From Rhodothermia bacterium (GTDB lineage: Bacteria > Bacteroidota > Rhodothermia > Rhodothermales > UBA2364), in contig JAFLBZ010000033.1 of assembly GCA_017303715.1 (NCBI GenBank), forward strand, positions 1 through 50,408: DNA of 50,408 nt, read 5' to 3'. The notes beneath the pieces are model-generated. The model was not told where the DNA came from, ran no database searches, and saw nothing but the letters and a program-made list of their open reading frames with translations. This document shows positions 33,781-43,537 of this stretch, in pieces. Within the stretch, counting starts at the first letter, position 1. Every line of letters begins with the position of its first letter. The position numbers and the translations under genes are program-made.

Positions 33781-34670
33781 AGCAACCTCGTTTACTGTAT
33801 CCGATCTTGGCTTTTGGCGTTTTGTGCATTGCCAGTAGCTCCGTCATGATCCGCTTAATCTCCGACGAAGCCAATGGCCTCACCGTAGCAACCTACCGAA
33901 CGTTTTTGGCAACTCTTTTTTTGTTGCCTTTTTTTCCGCGTGCATGGCCAGAAATCCGTGTGCTTTCCCCAAATCATAAAAGATTGGTGCTTCTTTCGGG
34001 TGTGATGCTGGGCCTCCATTTCGTCACATGGATTAGCTCTTTGTATTATACAACGGTGGCAAGTTCCACTGTTTTGGTGAATACATCACCCTTATTTATT
34101 GCCATGGCCTCGTTTTTCATTTTGGGAGAGCGCCTTCATAATCGTTTGCTAATAGGCATTATTTTGGGATTTTTAGGTGCGTCACTCATGGCCTTTGGGG
34201 ATTTAAGCGACAAGCAATTCCCACATGCCGCTTTTGGTAATGGATTGGCGATCCTGGGTATGATCACCGTAAGCGGCTATATGATGGCCGGTCGAGTAGT
34301 GCGGCAGCAAGGTCTTTCTTGGCTTGGGTACGTTTTTCCGGTTTATTTCATTGCCGCGGTGACTGTTTTGATCTGTTCCTTACTGCTACAGACCAATCTC
34401 GTGGTCTCATGGACGGTTCTTGGAATCTGCGCCTTGATGGCACTTGGACCTCAAATTGCAGGTCATGGTGCTATGAACTATGCTGTTCGCTACATCCCAC
34501 CCGCTTTCGTCACCCTGGTCATATTGGTCGAGCCTGTTCTTTCTTCGCTCATGACGTTTCTCCTCTGGGGAGAAAAACCAAGCACGCTCTCGTTGTTTGG
34601 AATGGTGGTGGTGCTAACGGGTTTGATTGCGGCTTTGCAAGGGAAAGCGCAAATGGAAACGAATGATTAA
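33777..34670 (+). CDS. EamA family (DMT superfamily) transporter
   Basis: This 297-residue protein has ten predicted helices in two EamA repeats. Typical segments are ANGLTVATYRTFLATLFLLPFF in the first repeat, SSTVLVNTSPLFIAMASFFILGERL at the end of the first repeat, and PPAFVTLVILVEPVLSSLMTFLLWGEKP at the same position of the second. Members export amino acids, metabolites or drugs; the substrate is unknown. It is coupled to DUF4293 upstream and convergent with the antiporter gene 37 bases downstream, with no clear terminator between them. Confidence 0.9.
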   Translation: MKQPRLLYPILAFGVLCIASSSVMIRLISDEANGLTVATYRTFLATLFLLPFFPRAWPEIRVLSPNHKRLVLLSGVMLGLHFVTWISSLYYTTVASSTVLVNTSPLFIAMASFFILGERLHNRLLIGIILGFLGASLMAFGDLSDKQFPHAAFGNGLAILGMITVSGYMMAGRVVRQQGLSWLGYVFPVYFIAAVTVLICSLLLQTNLVVSWTVLGICALMALGPQIAGHGAMNYAVRYIPPAFVTLVILVEPVLSSLMTFLLWGEKPSTLSLFGMVVVLTGLIAALQGKAQMETND

Positions 34671-34707
34671 TACTTCTTGGATCCATAATATAAGGCCATA
34701 ACAGCTC

Positions 34708-36642
34708 TCAATACCCTAACCGCATGGTGACGACATCCAAGTCTTCGGGGTGGCCGATCACCGTCATTTCGTCGCCCACACGGATACGGGTGAAACCATT
34801 TGGAACCACCACAACATCTTCACGGATCACATCCAAGAGCAGTACATCTGCGGGTAAGCGCAAATCGCGGACGAAGGTATTGTCCATATTCACATTGGTC
34901 ACTTTTATCTGCCGGATTTGCCTTTTGGTATCCTCGTGCATCAGCAAAGCGGTGGATTGTGGGGCAACCACGGCCTGTTGGATTAGGTTAACCATAGCGG
35001 AGGTTTGGTCTAAGGCAAAGGCATTTAAAGCACGGAATTGTTCGGCCATCGAAGCCGAATGAAGCCGAACGATGAGACGAAGGTCTGCAACTTCTCTTAT
35101 CCACTTGCAGGCACGGAGGTTCTCCCGATCGGTTTCAAGCATCACCACAAAGGCATCTGGGGTTTTCGTCAGCAGCCTTTCTATGGCTTGTTTGCTCAGG
35201 AAAGACATGTGCTGGGCCTCGATGCCAGCATGAACAGATTTCCCAGAGACCAAGTCTATACGCACGGGGTCGCCATCTGCCATCAAAACTTGCCACCCGC
35301 TTTGTGCCAACTGCCGTGCCAAGGTGATTGACTGCCCATCAATCCCAAGAATGACGGCTCGCCGTTGTAAAGATTTTTCTATAACATCCGAGGGTTCGTT
35401 GGCTTCACCAACCATCCGGAGGACATTTTTCAAAAAGAGTGGTCCAAAAATTTCGTTCAACAAAATAACCGATACGATTAGCGTTTGGAAGGCAACACCT
35501 AATTTGGGAAAGTGCATGGCCGCTTCAGCGGAAAGCCCCAAAGCAATGCCCGCTTGTGTAATAAAAGCCATCCAAGACAAATTGCTAAACTGGGTTGGTG
35601 CTTTTGCAATACGCCCACCAAGGTTCGTTCCGATAAAAATGCTTAAGGCACGCACGATGAACAATAATCCCGCGAACGGCAGCATGACCCACAGCAACGA
35701 AAGCTCAAGTACCAAGCCTGTAAAGGTGAAGAAAGCCACATAAACCGGGACACTTAGATCATGCAACAATTCCTCGAACAAGTCTCGATAAGCCGTGAAG
35801 TTCGTTACATAAATCCCTGCGATCATGGCCGTTAACAATGGCTCGATATGGATAGGAAAAGGGCCATGCAGAAGGGTATATCCTTTAATCATCTTAGACA
35901 TCCAAAAAATACCATAGCCCAAGCCCAAAATCAGTGCCATTTTACCCGCATTGGGAATTCGGAAAAACAAAATTTGCTTGAGCATAAAACCAGCAAGATA
36001 TCCTACACCAAGTGCCAAGCCCAAGTCTAACAATATCAACAATATAAAACGGAGGTCTATACTCTTCGAAGCGTCCAAAAGAGGCTCCACAAAATTTACA
36101 CTAAGGGCAAAACAAAACACAATGGCAACATCAATAACTACCGTTACACTGAGGGCTGTTCGTGTAAAGGGCCCTTTTGCTCGAACCTCTTTAATCACGG
36201 CAATGGTAGAGGGTGGCGAAAGGGCCAATAAAATTGTAGCACCAAGTAGCGCTACTGCCCATTTTGCCTGAGGATCGAAACCTTGCGTGAATGGAATATA
36301 ATGGGTTAATAAGAAAATAAGGGGGCCACCAACGATAAAGACAACACTAATAATACCAAAAGAAATCAAAACGATGGTTTTTACCTGCTTGCGTAACTCC
36401 CGCAAATACAATTCGCTACCTGCAATAAAGGCAATAAGCCCAAGTGCAGCATGGTTAAGGAATTGGAGTGACTCGTTGGCCTCGTGGGGCAGTAAACCTA
36501 ATCCAGAAGAACCGACTAAAGCTCCCGTGAATAAATAGCCCGTGATATAAGGTAACCGATACGATGAAAACAATCGTCCGATGTAGTGTGCAGACAAACA
36601 CAATACAACGAAAGAAAGGAGGTATTGGAGGTCTTGTGGCAT
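34708..36642 (-). CDS. CPA2-type cation:proton antiporter with TrkA-N and TrkA-C-like domains
   Basis: This 644-residue protein has an N-terminal Na/H-exchanger domain of about 12-13 helices (1-400; LPYITGYLFTGALVGSSGLG, ALLGATILLALSPPSTIAVI) similar to KefB-type antiporters. A cytoplasmic Rossmann TrkA-N domain (about 420-540) and a TrkA-C-like domain (about 570-644, ending VGDEMTVIGHPEDLDVV) follow. The nucleotide-binding loop reads LGIDGQS instead of GxGxxG, so regulation by NAD(H) may be altered. The acidic end of the second strand (MADGDP) is kept. It probably exchanges K+ or Na+ for protons in pH or osmotic homeostasis. Confidence 0.9.
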   Translation of the reverse strand: MPQDLQYLLSFVVLCLSAHYIGRLFSSYRLPYITGYLFTGALVGSSGLGLLPHEANESLQFLNHAALGLIAFIAGSELYLRELRKQVKTIVLISFGIISVVFIVGGPLIFLLTHYIPFTQGFDPQAKWAVALLGATILLALSPPSTIAVIKEVRAKGPFTRTALSVTVVIDVAIVFCFALSVNFVEPLLDASKSIDLRFILLILLDLGLALGVGYLAGFMLKQILFFRIPNAGKMALILGLGYGIFWMSKMIKGYTLLHGPFPIHIEPLLTAMIAGIYVTNFTAYRDLFEELLHDLSVPVYVAFFTFTGLVLELSLLWVMLPFAGLLFIVRALSIFIGTNLGGRIAKAPTQFSNLSWMAFITQAGIALGLSAEAAMHFPKLGVAFQTLIVSVILLNEIFGPLFLKNVLRMVGEANEPSDVIEKSLQRRAVILGIDGQSITLARQLAQSGWQVLMADGDPVRIDLVSGKSVHAGIEAQHMSFLSKQAIERLLTKTPDAFVVMLETDRENLRACKWIREVADLRLIVRLHSASMAEQFRALNAFALDQTSAMVNLIQQAVVAPQSTALLMHEDTKRQIRQIKVTNVNMDNTFVRDLRLPADVLLLDVIREDVVVVPNGFTRIRVGDEMTVIGHPEDLDVVTMRLGY

Positions 36643-36843
36643 GGAATACTCGTGAGGTTGGACAAAAGATACGCCAAAATCACCCGTAAAGCACTTCTTG
36701 CCTCCCGTTTATCCCAGATAATTTAGCCACTTCATCTCTTGAAATCGCACCTTTGTCTGTATAAACATTTTGTAACGATTGATTGAACATCGTAGTTTAG
36801 GCTCTTTAAAATACCGATTTCATTTTTCCATCAGTTTGACGAC

Positions 36844-38406
36844 ATGCGTATAACTATCTCTGGGGTTTTGGCCTTTTTGGCTATCGGTCTCCTTCCGCAA
36901 GTAGGCGAGGCACAAGGAGTCCCCGCTCCCATTTTGGGCAAAGTGTCTTGTACCAATGGCTTTGCAGCTGGCTACCCCTGTAAAAACGTGGATCTACTTG
37001 CCTACCTTCCTCGTCAAGCGGCTGGTCTTATCTTAAAAGATGGGAATATAGAAGGTGAGATGTCTGGGAGTTGGGGATGGACGGATGCCGCCAGTGGACG
37101 TGAATTTATTCTGGCGGGAATCTCTACCGGAACCTCCTTTATTGAGATCACGAATCCAGAAAAACCGGTTTATCTTGGTATTTTACCCATTCCCGCAGGT
37201 ACAGTTCCCAATATTTGGCGCGAGATAAAAACCTATCAACACTATGCTTTAATCGTGGGGGATGCCGCAGGCCCTCACGGAATGCAGGTATTCGATCTTC
37301 ACAACTTGCTTAACGTTTCTAACCCACCGACCACCTTCACCGAGACCACACGCTATACGGGCGCGGCGAATGTACACGACATTGTCGTCAACGAGGAGTC
37401 CGGATATGCCTACTTGGTGGGAACCAATGGCTCTAGCCCAAGTTGTGGTGGCGGTTTACATATGGTGGATATTCGGAATCCACTTGCACCGAAATTTGCA
37501 GGTTGTTTTTCGGAACCCAGAACAGGCCGTGCCGGAACCGGATACATCCATGATGCCCAATGTGTAAACTACAAAGGCCCAGACACCCGTTATTCCGGAC
37601 GAGAAATTTGTTTTTGTTATGCCGAAACCGCAGTTAATATCGTGGATGTAACCGATAAATCGAGTCCCAAATCCCTCTCGATAACCGTTTATCCCAACGT
37701 AGGTTACGTACATCAAGGCTGGGCCTCTCCAGACCATCGATACATTTTCGTTGACGATGAGTTTGACGAATCACGGGGTCTCACCAACAATGCCACCCGA
37801 ACCATCATCATGAATATTGAGGATCTCCAACGGCCATTGCTGGCTAAGGAATATTTTAGCTTGACCTCGGCGGTGGATCACAACCAATACGTTAAGGGGC
37901 GCTATTTGTACCAAGCCAATTACACGGCAGGGCTTCGGATTTTGGATGTCTTAGACCCCAATAATCCCAAAGAAATTGGGTATTTCGATTGTTTCCCAAA
38001 TGACGATTCCCCCATTTACGAAGGTGCGTGGAATGTTTATGCCTATCATAAAAATGGTGTCATTTCAATGAATTGTATTGGTCAAGGGGTATATGTAGTA
38101 CGCCCACAAACAAATTTACTCGCCACCGACGACGAAACACCCCAATCCCCCCAGATCGGTACGGTTTACCCAAATCCTTTCCAGATGCATGCCCAGCTAA
38201 AACTGACGCTTGAGCGAACGGAATGGGTGAATATTTCCGTTTTTGATGTATTGGGCCGACAAGTCAGCACCCTCCATTCAGGCGTTTTGGGTTCTGGCGT
38301 CCACGAGTTCCCCATTCAGGCCCAAGATTGGCCTGGCGGACGATATTTGTATAAAATCCAAGCCGGGAAGTCGGCACACTTGGGTAGCTTTGTCCTTAAT
38401 AAATAA
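36844..38406 (+). CDS. Choice-of-anchor B family protein with T9SS sorting domain
   Basis: This 520-residue exported protein has a signal peptide (about 1-23, ending VGEAQG). Repeated beta-propeller-type blades of the choice-of-anchor B/LVIVD family follow, seen as FIEITNPEKPVYLGILP, MVDIRNPLAPKFAGCF, VNIVDVTDKSSPKSL and LRILDVLDPNNPKEIGYFD. The C-terminal ~80 residues are a T9SS sorting domain (VYPNPFQMHAQLKL to FVLNK). In the family the anchor type varies by lineage, hence its name. It should sit on or leave the cell surface; its ligand is unknown. Only six bases separate it from the DUF971 gene. Confidence 0.9.
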   Translation: MRITISGVLAFLAIGLLPQVGEAQGVPAPILGKVSCTNGFAAGYPCKNVDLLAYLPRQAAGLILKDGNIEGEMSGSWGWTDAASGREFILAGISTGTSFIEITNPEKPVYLGILPIPAGTVPNIWREIKTYQHYALIVGDAAGPHGMQVFDLHNLLNVSNPPTTFTETTRYTGAANVHDIVVNEESGYAYLVGTNGSSPSCGGGLHMVDIRNPLAPKFAGCFSEPRTGRAGTGYIHDAQCVNYKGPDTRYSGREICFCYAETAVNIVDVTDKSSPKSLSITVYPNVGYVHQGWASPDHRYIFVDDEFDESRGLTNNATRTIIMNIEDLQRPLLAKEYFSLTSAVDHNQYVKGRYLYQANYTAGLRILDVLDPNNPKEIGYFDCFPNDDSPIYEGAWNVYAYHKNGVISMNCIGQGVYVVRPQTNLLATDDETPQSPQIGTVYPNPFQMHAQLKLTLERTEWVNISVFDVLGRQVSTLHSGVLGSGVHEFPIQAQDWPGGRYLYKIQAGKSAHLGSFVLNK

Positions 38407-38412
38407 TATTTT

Positions 38413-38766
38413 ATGACCTTCCGTTCACCCAAATCCGTTAAAGTCCAAACACAGAACCAAAGCCTTGTTATCCAATGGGCAGACGGTCACGAAAGTATCT
38501 TTCCTCTGGATGGTTTAAGGCGCGAATGTCCTTGTGCGGGTTGTAAAGGCGGTCACGAGAACATGGGCGAGGCATTTGATGTCATGATCTTTCGCTTGCC
38601 AGCCTTGCAACATCAAACCGTCAAAAAAATAGAGCCGATTGGCCATCATGCCTTGCGGATTACTTGGGAGGATGGCCACAATGCGGGGATGTATCGTTGG
38701 GATTTGCTCCGAGCGGCATGTCCATGTGATTCATGCTTCTCGGCATCGTCTATTGGAACTCAATAG
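38413..38766 (+). CDS. DUF971 domain-containing protein
   Basis: This 117-residue protein matches DUF971, the gamma-butyrobetaine-hydroxylase-like N-terminal domain. It has VIQWADGHESIFPLDGLRRECPCAGCKGG at residues 17-45 and LRITWEDGHNAGMYRWDLLRAACPCDSC at the end. The two cysteine clusters suggest a metal or Fe-S site. Stand-alone DUF971 proteins often lie near Fe-S or Mrp genes in other genomes; none are here. Its 3' end overlaps the convergent DUF4249 gene by 17 bases. It is probably cotranscribed with the T9SS protein gene six bases upstream. Confidence 0.9.
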   Translation: MTFRSPKSVKVQTQNQSLVIQWADGHESIFPLDGLRRECPCAGCKGGHENMGEAFDVMIFRLPALQHQTVKKIEPIGHHALRITWEDGHNAGMYRWDLLRAACPCDSCFSASSIGTQ

Positions 38767-39787
38767 TGGTTCCGGCATAACCTGCAAAAATGCCTAAGCC
38801 ATTGGAAATATTGGAATAGACGGGAACAGGCTCTACAATGGGCACATCGGAAAATGTCCGCTGATCCATGATAGAACGCTCATATTGGTACAATTCAGGA
38901 GAAATACGCGCCAATATAACGTGGTATTTCATTTGATCTGTAAACAATTTTGTACCGTCGGATGTATTTCCTTCACGGTATCGCAGGGTATAACCCGAAA
39001 TGGTAATGGGGATCTTAATCTGCTGGCCCGCCATCCCTTTGTCTGTAAAAGTTGCAATGCGACGCCGATCATCCTCACCGGAAAGTTCGTCATCAAATTC
39101 TCCGGAAGCGCTCAACCATTCGCTTGAGGATTTAAACCGATACCCAACCAAAACGGATGGATAAGCAGTGGATTGAAGCGATGTGGTGGTTTCCTGTATA
39201 ACGGCAATCATATACTGGTCTCCCTCGGCAAGGGCGTCTGTAAATTCTAATGCAACCAAAGCCGAAAGCCGCCGATTGATGGTATTTTGAGCCCCTCTTT
39301 CCGTTGAACGGCTGATGCCCATGCTCTGCCGGTCCAACGTGAGGCCATTGGGCAAACGAGCGGTAGCCGTTGCTGTTGGATAACCTGTGGCGGAAACAAC
39401 CAACTGATACGTTACACCAAATTGCGGCTTGTTCGTAGCCGAGCGATAACAACCACAAGCCACCAAAAAGGGCAAAACCTCGACCAATTGCCCATCTCCA
39501 TAAAGTTTTACTTGTGCCGCCGAATAGGACGAAGGGGTCGTTTTATTTTCGAAGAGCGCATACGGCAGTGTTACCGAAACCTCCCAAAAGGTCTCCGGCG
39601 TAAAGATGCCGTTCACCACCAACTGCTTGGGCAAAGGAGGCGGGTCTAAGAAAACAGGCTGGTTAATTTGATCGCAAGCAGAAATCCCACAGAACAACCC
39701 CAACATCAAGATGGTCTTCAGGTATTTTGACCGTCCATTTTGGTGTTGCCGCAGCAGAATATTTTGCCAGACGCCTTGATGACTCAT
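38750..39787 (-). CDS. DUF4249 family lipoprotein
   Basis: This 345-residue protein has a lipoprotein signal with a good lipobox (CGISAC, Cys38), preceded by an unusually long 24-residue charged leader; no better start codon is present. The mature part matches DUF4249 (KQLVVNGIFTPETFWEVSVTLP near residue 54, YQLVVSATGYPTATATARLP near 125), a Bacteroidota family often encoded next to SusC/TonB-type receptors. No such receptor gene is adjacent here, so this is an isolated member. It is likely attached to the outer membrane. Function is unknown. The 3' end overlaps the DUF971 gene on the other strand. Confidence 0.87.
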   Translation of the reverse strand: MSHQGVWQNILLRQHQNGRSKYLKTILMLGLFCGISACDQINQPVFLDPPPLPKQLVVNGIFTPETFWEVSVTLPYALFENKTTPSSYSAAQVKLYGDGQLVEVLPFLVACGCYRSATNKPQFGVTYQLVVSATGYPTATATARLPNGLTLDRQSMGISRSTERGAQNTINRRLSALVALEFTDALAEGDQYMIAVIQETTTSLQSTAYPSVLVGYRFKSSSEWLSASGEFDDELSGEDDRRRIATFTDKGMAGQQIKIPITISGYTLRYREGNTSDGTKLFTDQMKYHVILARISPELYQYERSIMDQRTFSDVPIVEPVPVYSNISNGLGIFAGYAGTTIEFQ

Positions 39788-39954
39788 GAAAAAACCGTCA
39801 GTTTCGGAGGCTAAGCCTTTGTTTATGGAACGTTACGGCTAAAATTACGTCTTATGGGCTTGTTTTGAACCCAATCGGGCTTCATTTTTCTTATTTTATA
39901 AGACTGTATTCAAAAAAGCCAAACTTGGCTAAGACCATCCGATAAAATTCAGAC

Positions 39955-42900
39955 ATGCTTAAATTCATTCAAAAGGTTTTTGGAGGTTCTCCCAACGAGC
40001 GCGAACTCAAGAAAATCTGGCCCATTGTGGACGAAATTAACGCCCAGTATAACCTGCTCCAAAACCTAACCGATGACGAACTGCGGGGCAAAACGGCGAC
40101 CTTTAAGGCCACCATACGGAAAGCACTTGGGGAAATTGAGGCGGATAAACACGCTATCGAACGGCGCTTACGTGGGATAGCAGAGAATAGCGATGGTGCA
40201 CCAACCGAGGAACTCTCCCTCGAAGAACGGATGGCGCTCTATCAGGAAATCGAGAAATTAGACAAAGAGTGGCAAGACGCACTACAACTCACCTTAGACC
40301 AAATCCTTCCAGAAGCTTTTGCAGTGGTCAAGGAAACCTGTCGCCGCTTTGTGGGGAAAGAGTGGACTGCTGGTGGCGCACAAATCCGCTGGGACATGGT
40401 TCCCTATGATGTACAGATGGTGGGTGGAATTGTCTTGCACAAAGGACGAATCGCCGAAATGAAAACGGGGGAAGGGAAAACCTTGGTGGCTGTTGCACCG
40501 GTTTACCTCAATGCACTCTCTGGACGCGGCGTACACCTTGTGACGGTTAACCCCTATCTCGCACAACGCGACATGGAGTGGATGCGCCCCATTTTTGAGT
40601 TCCTCGACCTCAAAGTGGGCTGTATAGACATGCACGAACCCCATTCCGAAGCGCGTAAAGTGGCCTATGATGCCGACATCACGTATGGAACAAATAATGA
40701 GTTCGGCTTCGATTACCTGCGGGACAATTCCTTTGTGGTCGAACCCGATCACCTGATGCAACGTGCGCATAACTTCGCTATTGTGGACGAAATTGATTCG
40801 GTTTTGATTGACGAAGCTCGGACACCCCTTATTATTTCAGGTCCTGTTCCACAAGCCACTGAAGGCCAATTTGCGCAATACAAACCATTTGTTCAAAAAT
40901 TGGTTGAAGCCCAAACCCGCCTCGTCGCACGGTTTGTGTCGGAAGCGGACAAACTTCTCGCAGCCAAAAAAACAGACGAAGCAGGCTTAGCATTATTGCG
41001 AGCACATCGTGGATTCCCCAAAAACAAAGCCTTGGCCAAACTCAAAACAGAGTCTGGCATCGCCCCATTGCTCCAAAAAACCGAGTACTTTTATCTTCAG
41101 GACAATGCCAAACGGATGCCTGAAGTGGATGAAGCCCTATATTATGCAGTGGACGAGAAAAACCACTCGATCGAAATGACGGAGTTGGGGCATAAATTTG
41201 TGGCACAGATTGCAAACCACGACGAAAATTTCTTTGTGCTTCCGGACGTGGGGGAAGGTATTGCCCGTATCAATGCCGAAATTACCGCCGGACTTGCGGA
41301 AAAAGAAGGCGAATGGGCGCATTTAGAAGGTGATGAACGGGACGTCAAACGGCGTGAAGCCCTTCGTCGTTCAGAGCTTGACCGCCAAGAAAAAGAAAGA
41401 CAGCTGTATGCAGAAGTCTCTGAAAAGGCCGACCGAATCCATGCCATTAACCAATTACTCCGGGCTTATACGTACTACGAAAAAGATGTCGAATACATTG
41501 TAGAGGAAGACAAAATCCTGATCGTGGATGAGCAAACAGGCCGTGTCTTGCCCGGTCGTCGTTATTCGGATGGCTTACATCAAGCCATCGAGGCCAAAGA
41601 AAACGTTAAGGTGCAAGCAGCTACCCAGACCTATGCCACCATTACGCTGCAAAACTACTTCCGGATGTATGCCAAACTTGCAGGTATGACTGGAACCGCC
41701 GAGACCGAATCTGCCGAGTTCTTCTCGATCTATAAATTAGAAGTCAACGTCATTCCAACAAACCGCCCCATTACCAGAAAGGATTTAGAAGATTTGGTCT
41801 TCAGAACCAAACGCGAAAAATACAATGCGGTTTTGGACAAAATTGCCGATTATCAGCAACGCGGACAACCTGTACTTGTGGGGACAACCTCTGTAGAAGT
41901 TTCCGAAATGCTCAGCCGCTTGCTTACCCGTAAAGGCATAAAACACAATGTCTTGAATGCAAAGGTGGATCGTGCCAAAGCCGAAGCGCTCATTGTGGCC
42001 GAGGCCGGACAAACGGGCGCTGTAACCATTGCAACCAACATGGCTGGACGGGGGACGGACATTAAGTTGGCTCCGGGAATCTCGAATCTGGGTGGTCTCG
42101 CCATTCTGGGGACGGAGCGACACGAAAGCCGCCGCATTGACCTCCAGTTGCGCGGACGTTCGGGACGGCAAGGAGATCCGGGCGAAAGCCAATTTTACGT
42201 CTCGTTGGAGGACGACCTCATGCGGTTATTTGGACATGACCGCACGGCAAAAGTCATGGACAAAATGGGGATGGAGGAAGGCGAGGTCATTACCCACCCT
42301 TGGGTCACAAAGAGTATCGAACGGGCACAAACCAAGGTTGAACAAAACCACTTTAGTACCCGGAAGCGTCAACTGGAGTTTGACGACGTATTGAATGCGC
42401 AGCGCCATGTAATCTATGACCGACGGATGCACGCCCTGAAAGGAGAACGGTTGCGCGGCGACATCCTGCAAATGCTACAAGACTTATGCGATGATATTGC
42501 TCAACGTTATGTAGCCAATAAAGATTATGACGGCTTGCGAGATGAAGTCTTACGTCAGTTTGCACTTGTTATAGAATTGGATTCCGTAGCATTCAACAGC
42601 ATTAGCGAGAAAGCCCTATCACAGACTATTTTTAAACAGGCAGAGCGTACATACCATGCCAAACGCCAACTACTGGCAGAAAATTTCTTGCACGGCGTGC
42701 AGAATATGCTCCAAAATGCTACCGAGAGGCCCGAAAAAATCGTGGTGGACTTTTCCGACGGGCGCAAAATTTTGCGTGTGGTGGTAGATGTTGAGCAAAT
42801 CTTGGCCACACATGGGCAAGAGGTAAACGACGCTTTGGAACGCTCGGCCATTCTATCCACCATAGATGACAGGTGGGTAGAACACCTCCGCGAATTAGAC

Positions 42901-43350
42901 GACCTAAAAGAAGGTATTTATTTACGGGCTTATGGCCAAAAGGATCCCTTGGTTGAATACAAGGTAGAAGCTTTTAGCCTTTTTACGGAATTATTGAACG
43001 ATCTAAATGAACAAGTTTTGAGCATTGTTTTTAGGTCTGGCCTGCTTGTGCAAGAACGCGAACGTGCGGAAAATGTAAGAAGAAACACGCGATTGGATAG
43101 TAAACGGGCAAAAGCCACCCATCAACAAGCCGCAAGTGGCTATGGCGCTGGCTCGGACGACATGTATAAAGAAGGTCAGGCCAAAGAAGACCCCACCGTA
43201 AAGCAAGCACCCATCGTCCGAAACAAAGAAGATAAGGTTAGCAGGAACGACATTGTGAAGGTCATGAATCCTACAACTGGAGAAGTGGTGGAAATGAAAT
43301 ACAAAAAGGCACAGCAAATGATCCAAAAAGGCTGGAGCCGTGTTCGATAA
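39955..43350 (+). CDS. secA: Preprotein translocase ATPase SecA
   Basis: This 1131-residue motor drives Sec-dependent export through SecYEG. The Walker A motif lies in AEMKTGEGKTLVAVAP (near residue 170) and the DEAD-like box in VDEIDSVLIDEARTPLIISG (near 277). FGFDYLRDN, MAGRGTDIKL and GRSGRQGDPGESQF are diagnostic. A long insertion between about 290 and 510 relative to E. coli SecA is usual in Bacteroidota. The C-terminus lacks the zinc-binding CxCx8CH motif and ends with VSRNDIVKVMNPTTGEVVEM, a form known from Bacteroidota. Two signal peptidase genes follow, grouping export functions. Confidence 0.97.
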   Translation: MLKFIQKVFGGSPNERELKKIWPIVDEINAQYNLLQNLTDDELRGKTATFKATIRKALGEIEADKHAIERRLRGIAENSDGAPTEELSLEERMALYQEIEKLDKEWQDALQLTLDQILPEAFAVVKETCRRFVGKEWTAGGAQIRWDMVPYDVQMVGGIVLHKGRIAEMKTGEGKTLVAVAPVYLNALSGRGVHLVTVNPYLAQRDMEWMRPIFEFLDLKVGCIDMHEPHSEARKVAYDADITYGTNNEFGFDYLRDNSFVVEPDHLMQRAHNFAIVDEIDSVLIDEARTPLIISGPVPQATEGQFAQYKPFVQKLVEAQTRLVARFVSEADKLLAAKKTDEAGLALLRAHRGFPKNKALAKLKTESGIAPLLQKTEYFYLQDNAKRMPEVDEALYYAVDEKNHSIEMTELGHKFVAQIANHDENFFVLPDVGEGIARINAEITAGLAEKEGEWAHLEGDERDVKRREALRRSELDRQEKERQLYAEVSEKADRIHAINQLLRAYTYYEKDVEYIVEEDKILIVDEQTGRVLPGRRYSDGLHQAIEAKENVKVQAATQTYATITLQNYFRMYAKLAGMTGTAETESAEFFSIYKLEVNVIPTNRPITRKDLEDLVFRTKREKYNAVLDKIADYQQRGQPVLVGTTSVEVSEMLSRLLTRKGIKHNVLNAKVDRAKAEALIVAEAGQTGAVTIATNMAGRGTDIKLAPGISNLGGLAILGTERHESRRIDLQLRGRSGRQGDPGESQFYVSLEDDLMRLFGHDRTAKVMDKMGMEEGEVITHPWVTKSIERAQTKVEQNHFSTRKRQLEFDDVLNAQRHVIYDRRMHALKGERLRGDILQMLQDLCDDIAQRYVANKDYDGLRDEVLRQFALVIELDSVAFNSISEKALSQTIFKQAERTYHAKRQLLAENFLHGVQNMLQNATERPEKIVVDFSDGRKILRVVVDVEQILATHGQEVNDALERSAILSTIDDRWVEHLRELDDLKEGIYLRAYGQKDPLVEYKVEAFSLFTELLNDLNEQVLSIVFRSGLLVQERERAENVRRNTRLDSKRAKATHQQAASGYGAGSDDMYKEGQAKEDPTVKQAPIVRNKEDKVSRNDIVKVMNPTTGEVVEMKYKKAQQMIQKGWSRVR

Positions 43351-43366
43351 TACCTTGAACGGATCG

Positions 43367-43395
43367 AAAAGGCGTACATGACGTGCGCCTTTTTT
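43367..43395 (+). terminator. Rho-independent terminator after secA
   Basis: AAAAGGCGTAC (43367-43377) pairs with GTGCGCCTTTT around a five-base loop (one G-T wobble), followed by a T run to 43395. It lies 16 bases after the secA stop and separates secA from the signal peptidase genes. Confidence 0.85.
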
Positions 43396-43537
43396 CGTTG
43401 CGTCATCGCGATCTTGGCAGGCGTTTGACGGTTCACGAGAAGCCGTTTATCCGTCAATGGACAATAGATGCCTTCAGCGCATCGTTCTTGTGATCTCGTT
43501 CTTGCCAAAATCTCACCAATGCGTTGAACCTCATCTT

